From FLUQ01 sp031550605 (GTDB lineage: Bacteria > Desulfobacterota > Desulfovibrionia > Desulfovibrionales > Desulfovibrionaceae): DNA of 64,000 nucleotides. The number at the start of each line of letters is the position of its first letter. The stretch's first letter is position 1. The notes under the pieces are model-generated. The model saw nothing but the letters and a program-made list of their open reading frames with translations. It had not been told where the DNA came from and made no database searches. This document shows, in pieces, positions 7,969 through 16,349 of this stretch. The stretch covers positions 28,598 through 92,597 of the forward strand of contig JAVBOK010000018.1 in assembly GCA_031550605.1 (NCBI GenBank). The letters are read 5' to 3'. Both the position numbers and the translations under genes were made by a program.

Positions 7969-8901
7969 ATGAAAATCCTTGTCTCGCTCGGACTCTGCCT
8001 GGGCCTTTCCCTTGCCGCCGGCGAAGCTTTTGCCGCGCCACAGAAAGCGCCCGACAAAACGCCCCCCGCCGCCGCGGGAGCCGCCCCCGGCAAGTACGCC
8101 GTGGGCAAGGCCACGGTGTACTCCCTGCAGGACGTGGCCCGCGACATGGACACGTCCATCTTCAGCGGCGCGCCCGCCGAAACGATCAGCAAACTGGCCC
8201 CCACAGGCAAAGCGCCGTCGTCCGTTTACGTTTTCCTGATCAAAAACGGCGGGCGCACCATTCTGGTGGACACGGGGTTCGGCAAACGGGAAAACCCGGC
8301 CAGCCAGCTGCTGGCGAAAATGGCCGCCGTGGGCGTAAAGCCGGAAGCGGTCACCCATCTGCTGCTCACCCATCTGCACGGCGACCACGTGGGCGGGCTG
8401 GCCTGGAACGGCAAGGCCGCTTTCCCCAATGCCGAGGTGCTGGTCAGCGCGCCGGAAAAAGAATACTGGCTCGACCCCGCGACCCTGGAGAAAAACCCCG
8501 GCCGCAAGGGCAACATCGACCTGATCAGAACGAATTTCGCCCTGTACGGCAGCAAGGTGAAAACCTTCACGCTGGGCGACACGGTCCTGCCCGGCATCCT
8601 GTCCGTGGCGTCCGCGGGCCATACGCCCGGCCACGCGGCGTTTTTGCTGGAATCCGGGAAGGACCGCATGCTGTTCTGGGGCGACATCGTGCACGCGGCG
8701 GCCCTGCAGTTTCCCGATCCCAAAATCTGCGCCCAGTACGACATGGACGCGCCGGGCGCCGTTGCCGCGCGCCTGGCCATGATGGACCTGGCCGCCCGGG
8801 GGAACATGCCCGTGGCCGGCGCGCATCTGCCCGCGCCCGGCGTCGGCCGGGTGAAGACGGGCAAAGAAAAAGACACCTTTGTCTATACGCCGGGGATGTG
8901 A
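7969..8901 (+). CDS. Periplasmic metallo-beta-lactamase-fold hydrolase
   Basis: The 310-residue protein starts at ATG 7969, seven bases after AAAGGAG. It has a signal peptide (about 1-22, ending AFA) and a Pro/Ala linker. The MBL fold shows the metal motif HLHGDHVGG (about 133-141), then AGHTPGH and GDIVHAA for the remaining ligands. The family includes lactonases and many enzymes of unknown substrate, and the exported form here resembles AHL-lactonase-like proteins, so the substrate is unknown. It stands alone between a repeat region and a perfect hairpin. The neighbours give no clue. Confidence 0.85.
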   Translation: MKILVSLGLCLGLSLAAGEAFAAPQKAPDKTPPAAAGAAPGKYAVGKATVYSLQDVARDMDTSIFSGAPAETISKLAPTGKAPSSVYVFLIKNGGRTILVDTGFGKRENPASQLLAKMAAVGVKPEAVTHLLLTHLHGDHVGGLAWNGKAAFPNAEVLVSAPEKEYWLDPATLEKNPGRKGNIDLIRTNFALYGSKVKTFTLGDTVLPGILSVASAGHTPGHAAFLLESGKDRMLFWGDIVHAAALQFPDPKICAQYDMDAPGAVAARLAMMDLAARGNMPVAGAHLPAPGVGRVKTGKEKDTFVYTPGM

Positions 8902-8902
8902 C

Positions 8903-8932
8903 GCGGGATTGCCCCCACGGGGGCAATCCCGC
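8903..8932 (+). terminator. Perfect 14-bp hairpin after the MBL-fold gene
   Basis: The sequence GCGGGATTGCCCCC is followed by two bases and then its exact complement. It starts two bases after the stop of the MBL gene. There is no T-run, so it is either a Rho-dependent type stop, an mRNA 3' end stabiliser or a repeat hairpin. Confidence 0.55.
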
Positions 8933-8933
8933 C

Positions 8934-8978
8934 GTGAAAATGCTCCGGCGGGTGCGCGGCGCGGCGAAGCTGCCGGTT
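8934..8978 (+). repeat. Partial family A repeat
   Basis: The stretch contains AATGCTCCGGCGGGTGCGCG followed by GCGCGGCGAAGC and closely matches the reverse complement of 27329-27362. It then jumps to a T-rich tail (GGTTTTTTCC), so the middle of the element is deleted in this copy. Confidence 0.6.
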
Positions 8979-9071
8979 TTTTCCACCCGCAGTGGTCAAA
9001 TCACAGGAAACCTGATATCGGTGGACACGAAAACCTGTTACCCGCGCATCCGCGGATAAGGGAGCCATCGT

Positions 9072-10832
9072 ATGGACAGAACAACTGTTGCCGTCTGCAT
9101 CGGCGGCGAGGCCGGACAGGGGATCGCCACCATCGGCCAGGTGCTGGGCAAAGCCCTGGTCCGCAACGGCTATGCCCTGCACGTGACCCAGACCTATGAA
9201 TCGCGGGTCCGGGGCGGGCACAACACCTTTGCCCTGCGCGCGGGCAACAATATCGCCCATGCCCCCTCGGAAGACATCGACCTGCTGATCGCCCTGGACG
9301 CGGCCAGTTTTCAGCATCTTCCCGAACTGACGCCGCAGTCGTTGATCGTCTGCGACCGGGCAGTGGCGGATCTGGCCGCTTCCGCGCCGCTGCCGCCGGA
9401 AGCGCGGCTGCTCCGCGTTCCCGTAAAGGAACTGGGGCAGCATGAAAACACGGTCATGCTGGGCATAGCCGGAAAGCTGCTGGGCCTGAACAAACAGGAC
9501 CTGTCCGCCGCCCTGGCGCATTTTCTGGGCAAGCAGCCCGCCGCCGTGCTGGCGGAAAACGAGGCCGCCCTTGACAAGGCCTTTGCCTGGCCGGATGCGC
9601 AGGGCGCGTCTTTTGCGCCGCTGACCGCGCCGGTTCTGCCGAAAAACGCCAACATCATGGTCCACGGCAACGAGGCCGCCGCCCTGGGCGCCATGGCCGG
9701 CGGGCTGAAATTCTGCGCCTTTTATCCCATGTCCCCGTCCACGTCCGTGCCCCTGACCGTGGCCGCGGCCGCCACGCGCATGGGCATCGTGCTGGAACAG
9801 GTGGAAGATGAGATCGCGGCCGTGAACATGGCCATGGGCGCATCGTATGCGGGCGCTCCGGCCATGGCCGCCACATCCGGAGGCGGACTGGCCCTGATGA
9901 GCGAGGGCGTCAGCCTGGCCGGGATTTCGGAAACGCCCCTGGTCCTGGTCATCGCCATGCGGCCGGGTCCGGCCACTGGTCTGGCCACCCGCACGGAGCA
10001 GGGCGATCTGGAACTGGCCCTCCACTCGGGCCACGGAGAATTTCCCCGCGCCATCCTCGCGCCAGGCACTTTGGACCAGTGCTTTGACCTGACCCGCAGG
10101 GCCTTTCTCCTGGCGGAAGAATACCAGATTCCCGCTTTTGTGCTGACCGATCAGTACCTGGCCGATTCTTATCGCGAAAGCGCGCCCTTTGACCTGGGCG
10201 GCCCGTCCGTGGTCCTGCCGCGGCCGTCCGACGACACCGCGTACGAACGCTATGCGATCACGGAAAGCGGCGTCTCCCCCCGCTTGCTGCCCGGCGCGGG
10301 CAAGGCCCTGGTGGTCTGCGACAGCCACGAGCACACCCCCAACGGACATATCACGGAAAACCTGCCTTTGCGGGCGAAAATGCAGGAAAAACGCATGGCC
10401 AAACTGCAGGGCCTGATCCGGGACGCCGTTGCCCCGAACTTCAGCGCCCCTCGCGGCGGTTGTGATCCTCGCGGCGGCCGCGACTGGTGCGAACCGGAAA
10501 TATTCGACGCCCCCGCCGACACGCTTCTGGTTTGCTGGGGCAGCACCCTGGGCGCGGTCAGGGAAGCGGCGGCCATGCTGCACGACGCCGGCGAACGCGC
10601 GGAAGTCTGCCACTTTTCCCAGGTCTGGCCGCTGCGGCCGGACGATTTTCTGCCCCGTTTCCAGGCCGCAAGGCGCGTGATCATGGTCGAAGGCAACAGC
10701 ACGGGCCAGATGGCCGGCCTGATCCGGCGCGAAACCGGTTTTGCCGTGCACGGCAAGGTGCTGCGGTACGACGGCCTGCCCGTGACGGCCCGCTACATTC
10801 TGGAGCGCATCAAGGAGGGACGCCATGCTTGA
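9072..10832 (+). CDS. 2-oxoacid:ferredoxin oxidoreductase, fused gamma-alpha subunit
   Basis: A 586-residue protein starting after AAGGGAG. The N-terminal gamma domain (about 1-180) shows GGEAGQGIATIGQVLGKAL and SRVRGGHNTF. The alpha domain follows (about 195-570) with the pyrimidine-binding segments YPMSPSTSV and TSGGGLALMSEG. This is the KorA/2-oxoglutarate-type fusion that pairs with a separate TPP-binding beta subunit. The complex oxidatively decarboxylates a 2-oxoacid to an acyl-CoA and reduces ferredoxin in the cytoplasm. The substrate cannot be read from sequence; 2-oxoglutarate is the usual one. It overlaps the beta gene by 8 bases. Confidence 0.9.
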   Translation: MDRTTVAVCIGGEAGQGIATIGQVLGKALVRNGYALHVTQTYESRVRGGHNTFALRAGNNIAHAPSEDIDLLIALDAASFQHLPELTPQSLIVCDRAVADLAASAPLPPEARLLRVPVKELGQHENTVMLGIAGKLLGLNKQDLSAALAHFLGKQPAAVLAENEAALDKAFAWPDAQGASFAPLTAPVLPKNANIMVHGNEAAALGAMAGGLKFCAFYPMSPSTSVPLTVAAAATRMGIVLEQVEDEIAAVNMAMGASYAGAPAMAATSGGGLALMSEGVSLAGISETPLVLVIAMRPGPATGLATRTEQGDLELALHSGHGEFPRAILAPGTLDQCFDLTRRAFLLAEEYQIPAFVLTDQYLADSYRESAPFDLGGPSVVLPRPSDDTAYERYAITESGVSPRLLPGAGKALVVCDSHEHTPNGHITENLPLRAKMQEKRMAKLQGLIRDAVAPNFSAPRGGCDPRGGRDWCEPEIFDAPADTLLVCWGSTLGAVREAAAMLHDAGERAEVCHFSQVWPLRPDDFLPRFQAARRVIMVEGNSTGQMAGLIRRETGFAVHGKVLRYDGLPVTARYILERIKEGRHA

Positions 10833-11679
10833 CCCGAAAATCTACGGCGAATACGCGACATCCTGGTGTCCCGGCTGCGGCAACCACGACGTGCTTGTCG
10901 CCGTGAAAAAAGCCATGGCCATGGCCGGCCTGCCGCCGGAAAAAGTGCTGATGGTCAGCGGCATCGGCCAGGCGGCCAAAGCCCCGCACTACACCAAAGT
11001 CAACGTGCACAACGGCCTGCACGGCAGAGCCCTGCCCGTGGCCACCGGCGCGAAACTGGCCAACCCGGACCTGACCGTCATTGTGGAATCCGGGGACGGC
11101 TGTCTGTACGGCGAAGGGGGCAACCACCTTATGGCCGCCCTGCGGCGCAACGCGGATATTACCATCCTGGCCCACAACAACGGCATCTACGGCCTGACCA
11201 AGGGCCAGGCCAGCCCCACCAGCACCGCGTCCATCCAGAGCAAGGCCCAGCCTTTCGGGGTCAACAACCTGCCCTTCAACCCCGTTGCCGCGGCCGTCGT
11301 ATTGGGGGCGTCCCTGGTGGGCCGGGGCTTTTCGGGAGACAAGGAAGGACTGGCGCAACTGGTCCTTCAGGCCATACGCCACCCCGGCGTCGCGCTGCTG
11401 GATATCCTCAGCCCCTGCGTGTCCTTCAACAAATACAACACCTTCGCCTGGTACAAAAAACGCTGCCGGCCCCTGCCCGCGGGGCATGACCCCACGGACA
11501 AGTTCGCGGCCCTGAAAGAGGCGGAAAAATGGGACGAGGAAATCCCCCTGGGCGTCATTTACCGCCGGGACGGCAGGCCGGTCATGGAAAGCCATTTCCC
11601 CATGCTGGCCAAAGGCCCCCTGTGGACCCAGCCGGTGGACAAGGCGGCCTTGCGGTCCGTCATGGACGGGTATAGATAA
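10825..11679 (+). CDS. 2-oxoacid:ferredoxin oxidoreductase, beta (TPP-binding) subunit
   Basis: This 284-residue protein has the cluster ligands CPGCG near residue 15 and a later Cys (LSPCVSFNKYN). The TPP-binding segment runs from SGDGCLYGEGGNHLMAA to HNNGIYGLTKGQ. It pairs with the upstream gamma-alpha gene by an 8-base overlap. No separate ferredoxin-like delta subunit is present, as in two-subunit enzymes. Electrons should go to a soluble ferredoxin. Confidence 0.92.
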   Translation: MLDPKIYGEYATSWCPGCGNHDVLVAVKKAMAMAGLPPEKVLMVSGIGQAAKAPHYTKVNVHNGLHGRALPVATGAKLANPDLTVIVESGDGCLYGEGGNHLMAALRRNADITILAHNNGIYGLTKGQASPTSTASIQSKAQPFGVNNLPFNPVAAAVVLGASLVGRGFSGDKEGLAQLVLQAIRHPGVALLDILSPCVSFNKYNTFAWYKKRCRPLPAGHDPTDKFAALKEAEKWDEEIPLGVIYRRDGRPVMESHFPMLAKGPLWTQPVDKAALRSVMDGYR

Positions 11680-11691
11680 CGGATAACGGCG

Positions 11692-11717
11692 GCCGGGGGG
11701 AGTGATGCCCCCCCGGC
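11692..11717 (+). terminator. GC-rich hairpin after the 2-oxoacid oxidoreductase genes
   Basis: GCCGGGGGG and its complement CCCCCCCGGC flank a 7-base loop, 12 bases after the beta subunit stop. There is no T-run. A related palindrome (CCGGGGGCATCATGCCCCCGG) lies at 36378-36398, so this may also be a dispersed repeat. Confidence 0.45.
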
Positions 11718-11763
11718 GCGGCTCCGCCGTCCCGGACCGAAACCGGCCGCGTGGTATCCCCCC

Positions 11764-12180
11764 ATGACGAAGCATGTTTCCTGGCCGCCGAAGTATCGCT
11801 GGCTGCACGACTACGCCCGCGCGAAACCCCATGCCGTGCTGGAATGGAAAAAAAGCTGGGACGCCCTGCTCTATCGCCTGCACGGCAGGATATTCGCCCT
11901 GCTGCTGCGGAACACGGCGGGCGAGACGCTGCTGAACCTCAAGTGCGATCCCTACCTGTCTCTGGATTTCCGCGGCCGCTACCCTGCCGTGCTGCCCGGT
12001 TGGCACATGAACAAACTGCACTGGATTTCCCTGGATCTGCAGGGCGCCACCCCGGAAAACGTCTGCCGGGAACTGGTGGATATTTCCTATGACCTGGTAT
12101 GGGCGGGACTTCCCCAAACCCTCAGAGGCGGCAGGCCGGAACGAAAACAGCGCCGGGCTGTGCCCTCGCCGCCGGATTGA
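11764..12180 (+). CDS. MmcQ/YjbR-family protein
   Basis: A 138-residue protein. Its core PAVLPGWHMNKLHWISLDLQG and the end segment LVDISYDLVWAGLP fit the MmcQ/YjbR (DUF419) fold, a small DNA-binding-like domain of poorly known role. The C-terminal 20 residues are basic and Pro-rich and may be disordered. It lies between the oxidoreductase pair and the nitroreductase on the same strand, with no obvious functional link. The start lacks a strong ribosome-binding site. Confidence 0.75.
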   Translation: MTKHVSWPPKYRWLHDYARAKPHAVLEWKKSWDALLYRLHGRIFALLLRNTAGETLLNLKCDPYLSLDFRGRYPAVLPGWHMNKLHWISLDLQGATPENVCRELVDISYDLVWAGLPQTLRGGRPERKQRRAVPSPPD

Positions 12181-12280
12181 ACGGCAAACGGGAATGCGCC
12201 CGCGGCTTTCGCGCCTGTTTTCGCTTGCCCTCCGGCGGGAGCGCCCGTTATGGATGGCTAGCCATGCAAGGAGGATCGCC

Positions 12281-13102
12281 ATGCTTGATTTCGTTGTGGA
12301 TCGGGATCTGTGCGTCCGCTGCGGCAACTGCGTCGCCACCTGCAACCGGGGCGTTCTGGCCGACGACGGGGAAGGCGGCCCCCGGGTTCCCGCCGAATTC
12401 GAGACTCTGTGCAACTTCTGCGGCCACTGCAGCGCCGTGTGCCCGGCCGGGGCGATCGTTTCTCCCGGCTGCGGCGGCGAAAGGGCCATGCCCCTTCCCG
12501 CCGGAGCGCCGGTGGATTTCGCAGCCGCCGGCCGCTTCATCCTCTCCTGCCGGTCCATCCGCCGCTACACGGAAGAGCCTGTCGGCCGGGACGACATTCT
12601 GGAACTTCTCGACATCGCGCGCAGGGCGCCCTCGGGCGGCAACGCGCAGACCCTGCGCTGGATGGTGCTGCGGGGCGAAGACAAAGCCCGGCGTTTCACG
12701 GCCCTGAACATGGAATGGTTCGACACCGTGGTGCGGCGCGACCCGGAGCTCAGCCGCCGCTACAACGTGGACAGGCTGATGGCGCGCTACGAAAACGGCC
12801 ATGATCCCATTCTGCGCGGCGCGTCCTGCGCGGTTTTCGCCCTGACCGACAAGAAAATGCCGTGGGGACCGGTGGACGCGGCCGTAGCCATGACCTATTT
12901 CTGCCTTGCGGCGCACGCCAAAAACATCGGCAGCTGCTGGTGCGGTTTCGGCATGCTGGCTGCCGCCTCGTATCCGCCCCTGCGCGAGTTTCTCGGCCTT
13001 GACGGCGATGCCGTGGTCGAGGCCATGGCCTTTTTCGGCCATCCGGCCGTCGAATACCACGCGGTCCCGCCGCGCAAGCCCCTGAAAATCTCCTGGCTGT
13101 GA
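12281..13102 (+). CDS. Nitroreductase with N-terminal 2x[4Fe-4S] ferredoxin domain
   Basis: A 273-residue protein whose ATG follows AAGGAGG. Residues 1-65 carry two cluster motifs (CVRCGNCVATC and CNFCGHCSAVCP). Residues 80-273 are an FMN-binding nitroreductase domain (SCRSIRRYTEEPV, ARRAPSGGNAQTLRWMVL, AHAKNIGSCWCGF). The fusion lets ferredoxin-type electrons reach the flavin directly. Members reduce nitro or enone compounds in anaerobes, but the natural substrate is unknown. In-frame codons upstream exist, but the strong ribosome-binding site fixes the start. Confidence 0.9.
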   Translation: MLDFVVDRDLCVRCGNCVATCNRGVLADDGEGGPRVPAEFETLCNFCGHCSAVCPAGAIVSPGCGGERAMPLPAGAPVDFAAAGRFILSCRSIRRYTEEPVGRDDILELLDIARRAPSGGNAQTLRWMVLRGEDKARRFTALNMEWFDTVVRRDPELSRRYNVDRLMARYENGHDPILRGASCAVFALTDKKMPWGPVDAAVAMTYFCLAAHAKNIGSCWCGFGMLAAASYPPLREFLGLDGDAVVEAMAFFGHPAVEYHAVPPRKPLKISWL

Positions 13103-13160
13103 CGCGCAGCGCGGCGGCGGACCCCGCTTTTCCGGAATATCCGAAGAGGAGCAGCGTCCC

Positions 13161-14393
13161 TCAACTTTTTTCCCCGGAACCGCCGGCCAGCAGCAGGCCC
13201 GCCGCGACGAACAGACTGGCGCCCGACAGGACGAAGGCCAGGAAAAAATCCTGCCCCCGCGCGGTAAATCCCGCCACAAAGGGGCCGATGATCTGGCCGG
13301 CGCCGTACAGCGCCGTCATGACCGCCACGGTGTGGGCGCTGGGCCTGCCGCTCAGGGCGACCCCGTATTGCAGCGACAGCATGGTGATGCCCATGAAGGT
13401 GCCGCCGAGCAGCAGGCCGCTCGCCAGCGCGGCGGCCGGGGCGGATGACAGCACGGGCAGCAGCGCGCCCGCCCCTTGCAGCAGAAAAGCCGAAACCAGC
13501 ATGCGCAGATATCCCCCGCGCGCGGCGTACCGCCATGCCGGCGTGCTGAGCGCGGCGGCGACCCCGGTGACGATCCATGACGCGCGGGCGATTTCCGGCG
13601 AATTGGTGGCGCTTTTCACCAGAGCGACCAGGAAGGTGGCGCCGATGATGTACCCGAAGCCTTCCAGAAAATAGGCCAGCAGCAAAATGGCGTACCGCCT
13701 GCCTTGCCCGGGGTCCGGCCGCGCGTCCGGAGCCGGAGCCGGCCCTGCCGGAATCCGGTTCACGCCGGGGCGCAGGGCCACACAGGCCGCAAGCGCCGGA
13801 AGCAGGCAAAGGGCGGCCATGCCCGGCCACGCGGCGGCCGGGCCGCCCGCGCTTTCCAGCGGCCCCGCCGCGATCCCGCCCAGGGCTATGCCCGTCCCCA
13901 CGCCGCTGTACAGAAGGCCCGCCAGAACAGGCCGGTTGCAGGCGGCCAGGGTATCCAGAACGATGGAAGAACACAGAACGAAGCAAGCCCCCGAAGCGAA
14001 ACCGGCCGTAAAACGCAGGGCATGCCACGGCACGGGCGTCCGCGCCAGCCCCATCCCGGCCGTGCTGGCCAGACTGACGGCCAGAAACGCCACAAAAAGC
14101 ACATACCGGCGCAATCCGGGTTTTTCTCCACGCATGGCCAGCACCCCGGCCAGGTATCCCGCATAGTTCCAGGCCGCCATCATGCCGGCGACGTCCGCGC
14201 CGAAACCGTAGGCGTCCATCATGCCGGGCAGCAGCACCGTGTAGACGAAACGCCCGATCCCCATCACCACGACAAAGGCGCACAGGCCGCCGATCGCGGG
14301 CAGCATGCCGTTTCCGGGCAGCCGCGCCATGCCGCGCCCCGCAACCGGGAGCAAACCGCCGCCGATGCGCGCCGTGTTTTTATCCGCAGGCAT
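13161..14393 (-). CDS. MFS transporter, YbfB/YjiJ type
   Basis: A 410-residue protein with about 12 membrane helices. The N-terminal GIGRFVYTVLLPGMMDAYGF segment and the later GTGIALGGI segment fit the YbfB/YjiJ-like MFS family, whose substrates are not established. It runs leftward and converges with the nitroreductase. The start at 14393 has AGGAG only about two bases upstream, so a downstream ATG (14330 or 14306) may be used instead. It lies 101 bases downstream of the sulfite-exporter-like gene on the same strand. Confidence 0.85.
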   Translation of the reverse strand: MPADKNTARIGGGLLPVAGRGMARLPGNGMLPAIGGLCAFVVVMGIGRFVYTVLLPGMMDAYGFGADVAGMMAAWNYAGYLAGVLAMRGEKPGLRRYVLFVAFLAVSLASTAGMGLARTPVPWHALRFTAGFASGACFVLCSSIVLDTLAACNRPVLAGLLYSGVGTGIALGGIAAGPLESAGGPAAAWPGMAALCLLPALAACVALRPGVNRIPAGPAPAPDARPDPGQGRRYAILLLAYFLEGFGYIIGATFLVALVKSATNSPEIARASWIVTGVAAALSTPAWRYAARGGYLRMLVSAFLLQGAGALLPVLSSAPAAALASGLLLGGTFMGITMLSLQYGVALSGRPSAHTVAVMTALYGAGQIIGPFVAGFTARGQDFFLAFVLSGASLFVAAGLLLAGGSGEKS

Positions 14394-14494
14394 CTCTCCT
14401 CCCCAACAGCAGGCTACGCTTCACATAGCGCAAAGTACAGCATTCCATACGTGCAATGCTGTACCGCAAAACCGCCTCTCGTGCGCGCGGCATC

Positions 14495-15226
14495 TCAAAA
14501 GAGCAGTTTGATTCCTCCCGCAAAAGCCAGACAGCGCATCAGAAGATTGAACGTCTCGCCGGGGATTCTGCGCATCACGAATACGCCGGCAACGGCGCCG
14601 GCGACAACGCAGGGAAACAGCATGGCGTTCACCTGGAAAGATCCCGGCGATATCAGGCCCAGGCTGGCGCTGAGCGGTATTTTGACCGCGTTTATGATCA
14701 GGTAGAGCCAGGCGTTGGTGGCGACGAATTCCTCTTTGCCCATGTTCATGGCCAGCAGGTATACCATCATGGGCGGTCCCGCGGCATTGGCCAGCATGGC
14801 CAGAACGCCGGCGACAAATCCGAGCGTCCGGGCAAACCAGCGGCTGCTTACGGGAATCGGCAGCTTGAACCGCTTTCGCGCCCAGTCCAGAATGAGAATG
14901 CCGATGACCAGGACGCCGAGCACCTGCCCGTACGCGGCATCCGCTATGCGGTCCATGAGGATGTAGCCGACAAAGACGCCGGAAAGCATTGCCGGAAGAA
15001 CGGAAAGGATATGCCGCCAGACGGCCGATTTCCGCCAGTAGCAGACCGCCAGGATATCCGCGAAGAAAAGAAAGGGGAGAATATAGCCGGTTGAAAGCTT
15101 GGCCGGTATGACCATGGGCACGAGCACCACCGCGAGTATCGCAAGGCCCGGAACCCCCGATTTGGACGCTCCCGTGAAAAGGGCCGCCATCCCCAGCGCC
15201 GCCATTGCGGAAAGAGAAATATCCAT
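14495..15226 (-). CDS. TauE/SafE-family sulfite or sulfonate exporter-like permease
   Basis: A 243-residue membrane protein with about eight helices. It has the family's two repeated halves (GASKSGVPGLAILAV near the N-terminus and NAAGPPMMVYLLAMNMGK in the second half). TauE/SafE proteins are proposed exporters of sulfite, sulfoacetate or related anions, which suits a sulfur-metabolising organism. The start at 15226 removes an unlikely 17-residue leader. It is transcribed away from the HxlR regulator, which may control it. Confidence 0.85.
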   Translation of the reverse strand: MDISLSAMAALGMAALFTGASKSGVPGLAILAVVLVPMVIPAKLSTGYILPFLFFADILAVCYWRKSAVWRHILSVLPAMLSGVFVGYILMDRIADAAYGQVLGVLVIGILILDWARKRFKLPIPVSSRWFARTLGFVAGVLAMLANAAGPPMMVYLLAMNMGKEEFVATNAWLYLIINAVKIPLSASLGLISPGSFQVNAMLFPCVVAGAVAGVFVMRRIPGETFNLLMRCLAFAGGIKLLF

Positions 15227-15382
15227 GCATTCACCGTGTGTTGCTGTACCGGGTAAAAACCGCCATCCCGACGGCATGCGGCAGCGAAACCGATCCCCAT
15301 CGCGCTGAAGCCGGGTTCGTCAAGGCGCGCGTGACAGCACGCTTGCTTTCTCCGGGGAAAAAATAGACCATGCGGTCAAAGA

Positions 15383-15406
15383 CAACAAGTACGCACATTT
15401 TTGTTG
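15383..15406. promoter_or_regulatory. Possible HxlR operator in the tauE-like/hxlR divergent region
   Basis: An inverted repeat CAACAA-N12-TTGTTG lies between the two divergent genes, 27 bases before the hxlR-like start. Winged-helix regulators of this type bind short palindromes near their own promoter. The assignment is positional only. Confidence 0.3.
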
Positions 15407-15432
15407 CTTGGGCACAAAAAGGGAACCGCGCC

Positions 15433-15795
15433 ATGGGGCACATACCGGACAATTTCACCGTGACCAAAAAACCGCACTGCGCCGTCGCGCTCTGTCTGGC
15501 CGTCATCAGCGGCAGATGGAACGGGATCGTCATCTACCACCTTCTCACCGGGACAAAACGGTTCAACGAACTGCGAAAGCTCATCCCCGACGTCACGCAA
15601 CGGATGCTGACCGCCCAGTTGCGGGAGTTGGAAAAACGGGGAGTCGTCAGAAGGGAGGTCTTCCCGGTGATCCCGCCGCATGTCGAGTATTCGCTGACGG
15701 ATTTCGGCAAAACGCTGGAACCGATTATCAGGAAAATTGAGGAATGGGGCCATCAATACCACGCCGAAGGAATGAAGAACGGCAAAGGCCTGTAG
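15433..15795 (+). CDS. HxlR-family winged-helix transcriptional regulator
   Basis: A 120-residue protein with the full HxlR signature: HCAVALCLAVISGRWNGIVI, KRFNELRKLIPDVTQRMLT, QLRELEKRGVVRREVFP and PPHVEYSLTDFGKTL. It binds DNA as a dimer and often responds to electrophiles or redox stress through a Cys before the first helix; Cys residues are present in that segment. The start at 15433 follows AAGGGA at 8 bases and gives the usual family length; an ATG at 15370 is the alternative. It is divergent from the TauE-like gene and followed 60 bases later by the cupin. Confidence 0.88.
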   Translation: MGHIPDNFTVTKKPHCAVALCLAVISGRWNGIVIYHLLTGTKRFNELRKLIPDVTQRMLTAQLRELEKRGVVRREVFPVIPPHVEYSLTDFGKTLEPIIRKIEEWGHQYHAEGMKNGKGL

Positions 15796-15855
15796 AAAGG
15801 CACGGGACATACGCTGAACGCGGCGACAACCATCCAGACAACAGGGAGCCGGACG

Positions 15856-16185
15856 ATGGAAATGCATGCAATCCCCTTTGGCACGACCGACTGGGAACAG
15901 GTCGAAACGACCGAGCACCCCGGCGAGAGCGGCAAGGCGCTGTGGCGCACCCGGCAGTTCGGCGCGATCCGCGTGCGCATGGTCGAATACACGCCCGGCT
16001 ATCTGGCCGACCACTGGTGCAGCAAGGGCCACATTCTTCTGTGCCTCAAGGGGGAACTGCACACCGAACTGGAAGACGGCCGCCGCTTTGTCCTTACTCC
16101 GGGCGTCGGCTACCAGGTCGCGGACAACGCCGAAGCGCACCGTTCCAGCACGGCCACGGGCGCGACCTTGTTCATTGTCGATTGA
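15856..16185 (+). CDS. DHWC-motif cupin-fold protein
   Basis: A 109-residue protein starting after GGGAG. It has a single cupin barrel with LADHWCSKGHILLCLKG, the signature of a small family of cupins named after this four-residue motif, and PGVGYQVADNAEAHRS near the end. The function is unknown. Its position just downstream of the hxlR-like gene suggests co-transcription and possibly an electrophile- or sulfur-related role, which is inference. Confidence 0.8.
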   Translation: MEMHAIPFGTTDWEQVETTEHPGESGKALWRTRQFGAIRVRMVEYTPGYLADHWCSKGHILLCLKGELHTELEDGRRFVLTPGVGYQVADNAEAHRSSTATGATLFIVD

Positions 16186-16207
16186 CCCTCCTCTCTGGCG
16201 AAGCCCG

Positions 16208-16229
16208 AAAGCCGCCGCATGGCGGCTTT
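16208..16229 (+). terminator. Terminator hairpin after the DHWC cupin
   Basis: AAAGCCGCC and GGCGGCTTT pair around GCAT, 22 bases after the cupin stop. There is a short T stretch inside the 3' arm rather than after it. Confidence 0.55.
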
Positions 16230-16293
16230 GCAGCATCCGCTTTGCGGGTTCCGCGCATGGCGCAGGAAGGGGCCGGATTTCGCCCGGCCGTTA

Positions 16294-16323
16294 TGGAAAA
16301 GGCCGCGGCGCATCGCCGCGGCC
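16294..16323 (-). terminator. Rho-independent terminator of fdhAB
   Basis: On the minus strand GGCCGCGGCG and CGCCGCGGCC pair around three bases and are followed by TTTTCC. It lies 27 bases after the fdhB stop. Confidence 0.75.
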
Positions 16324-16349
16324 CTGCATGGTCCGGGCATTGCCCCGGA

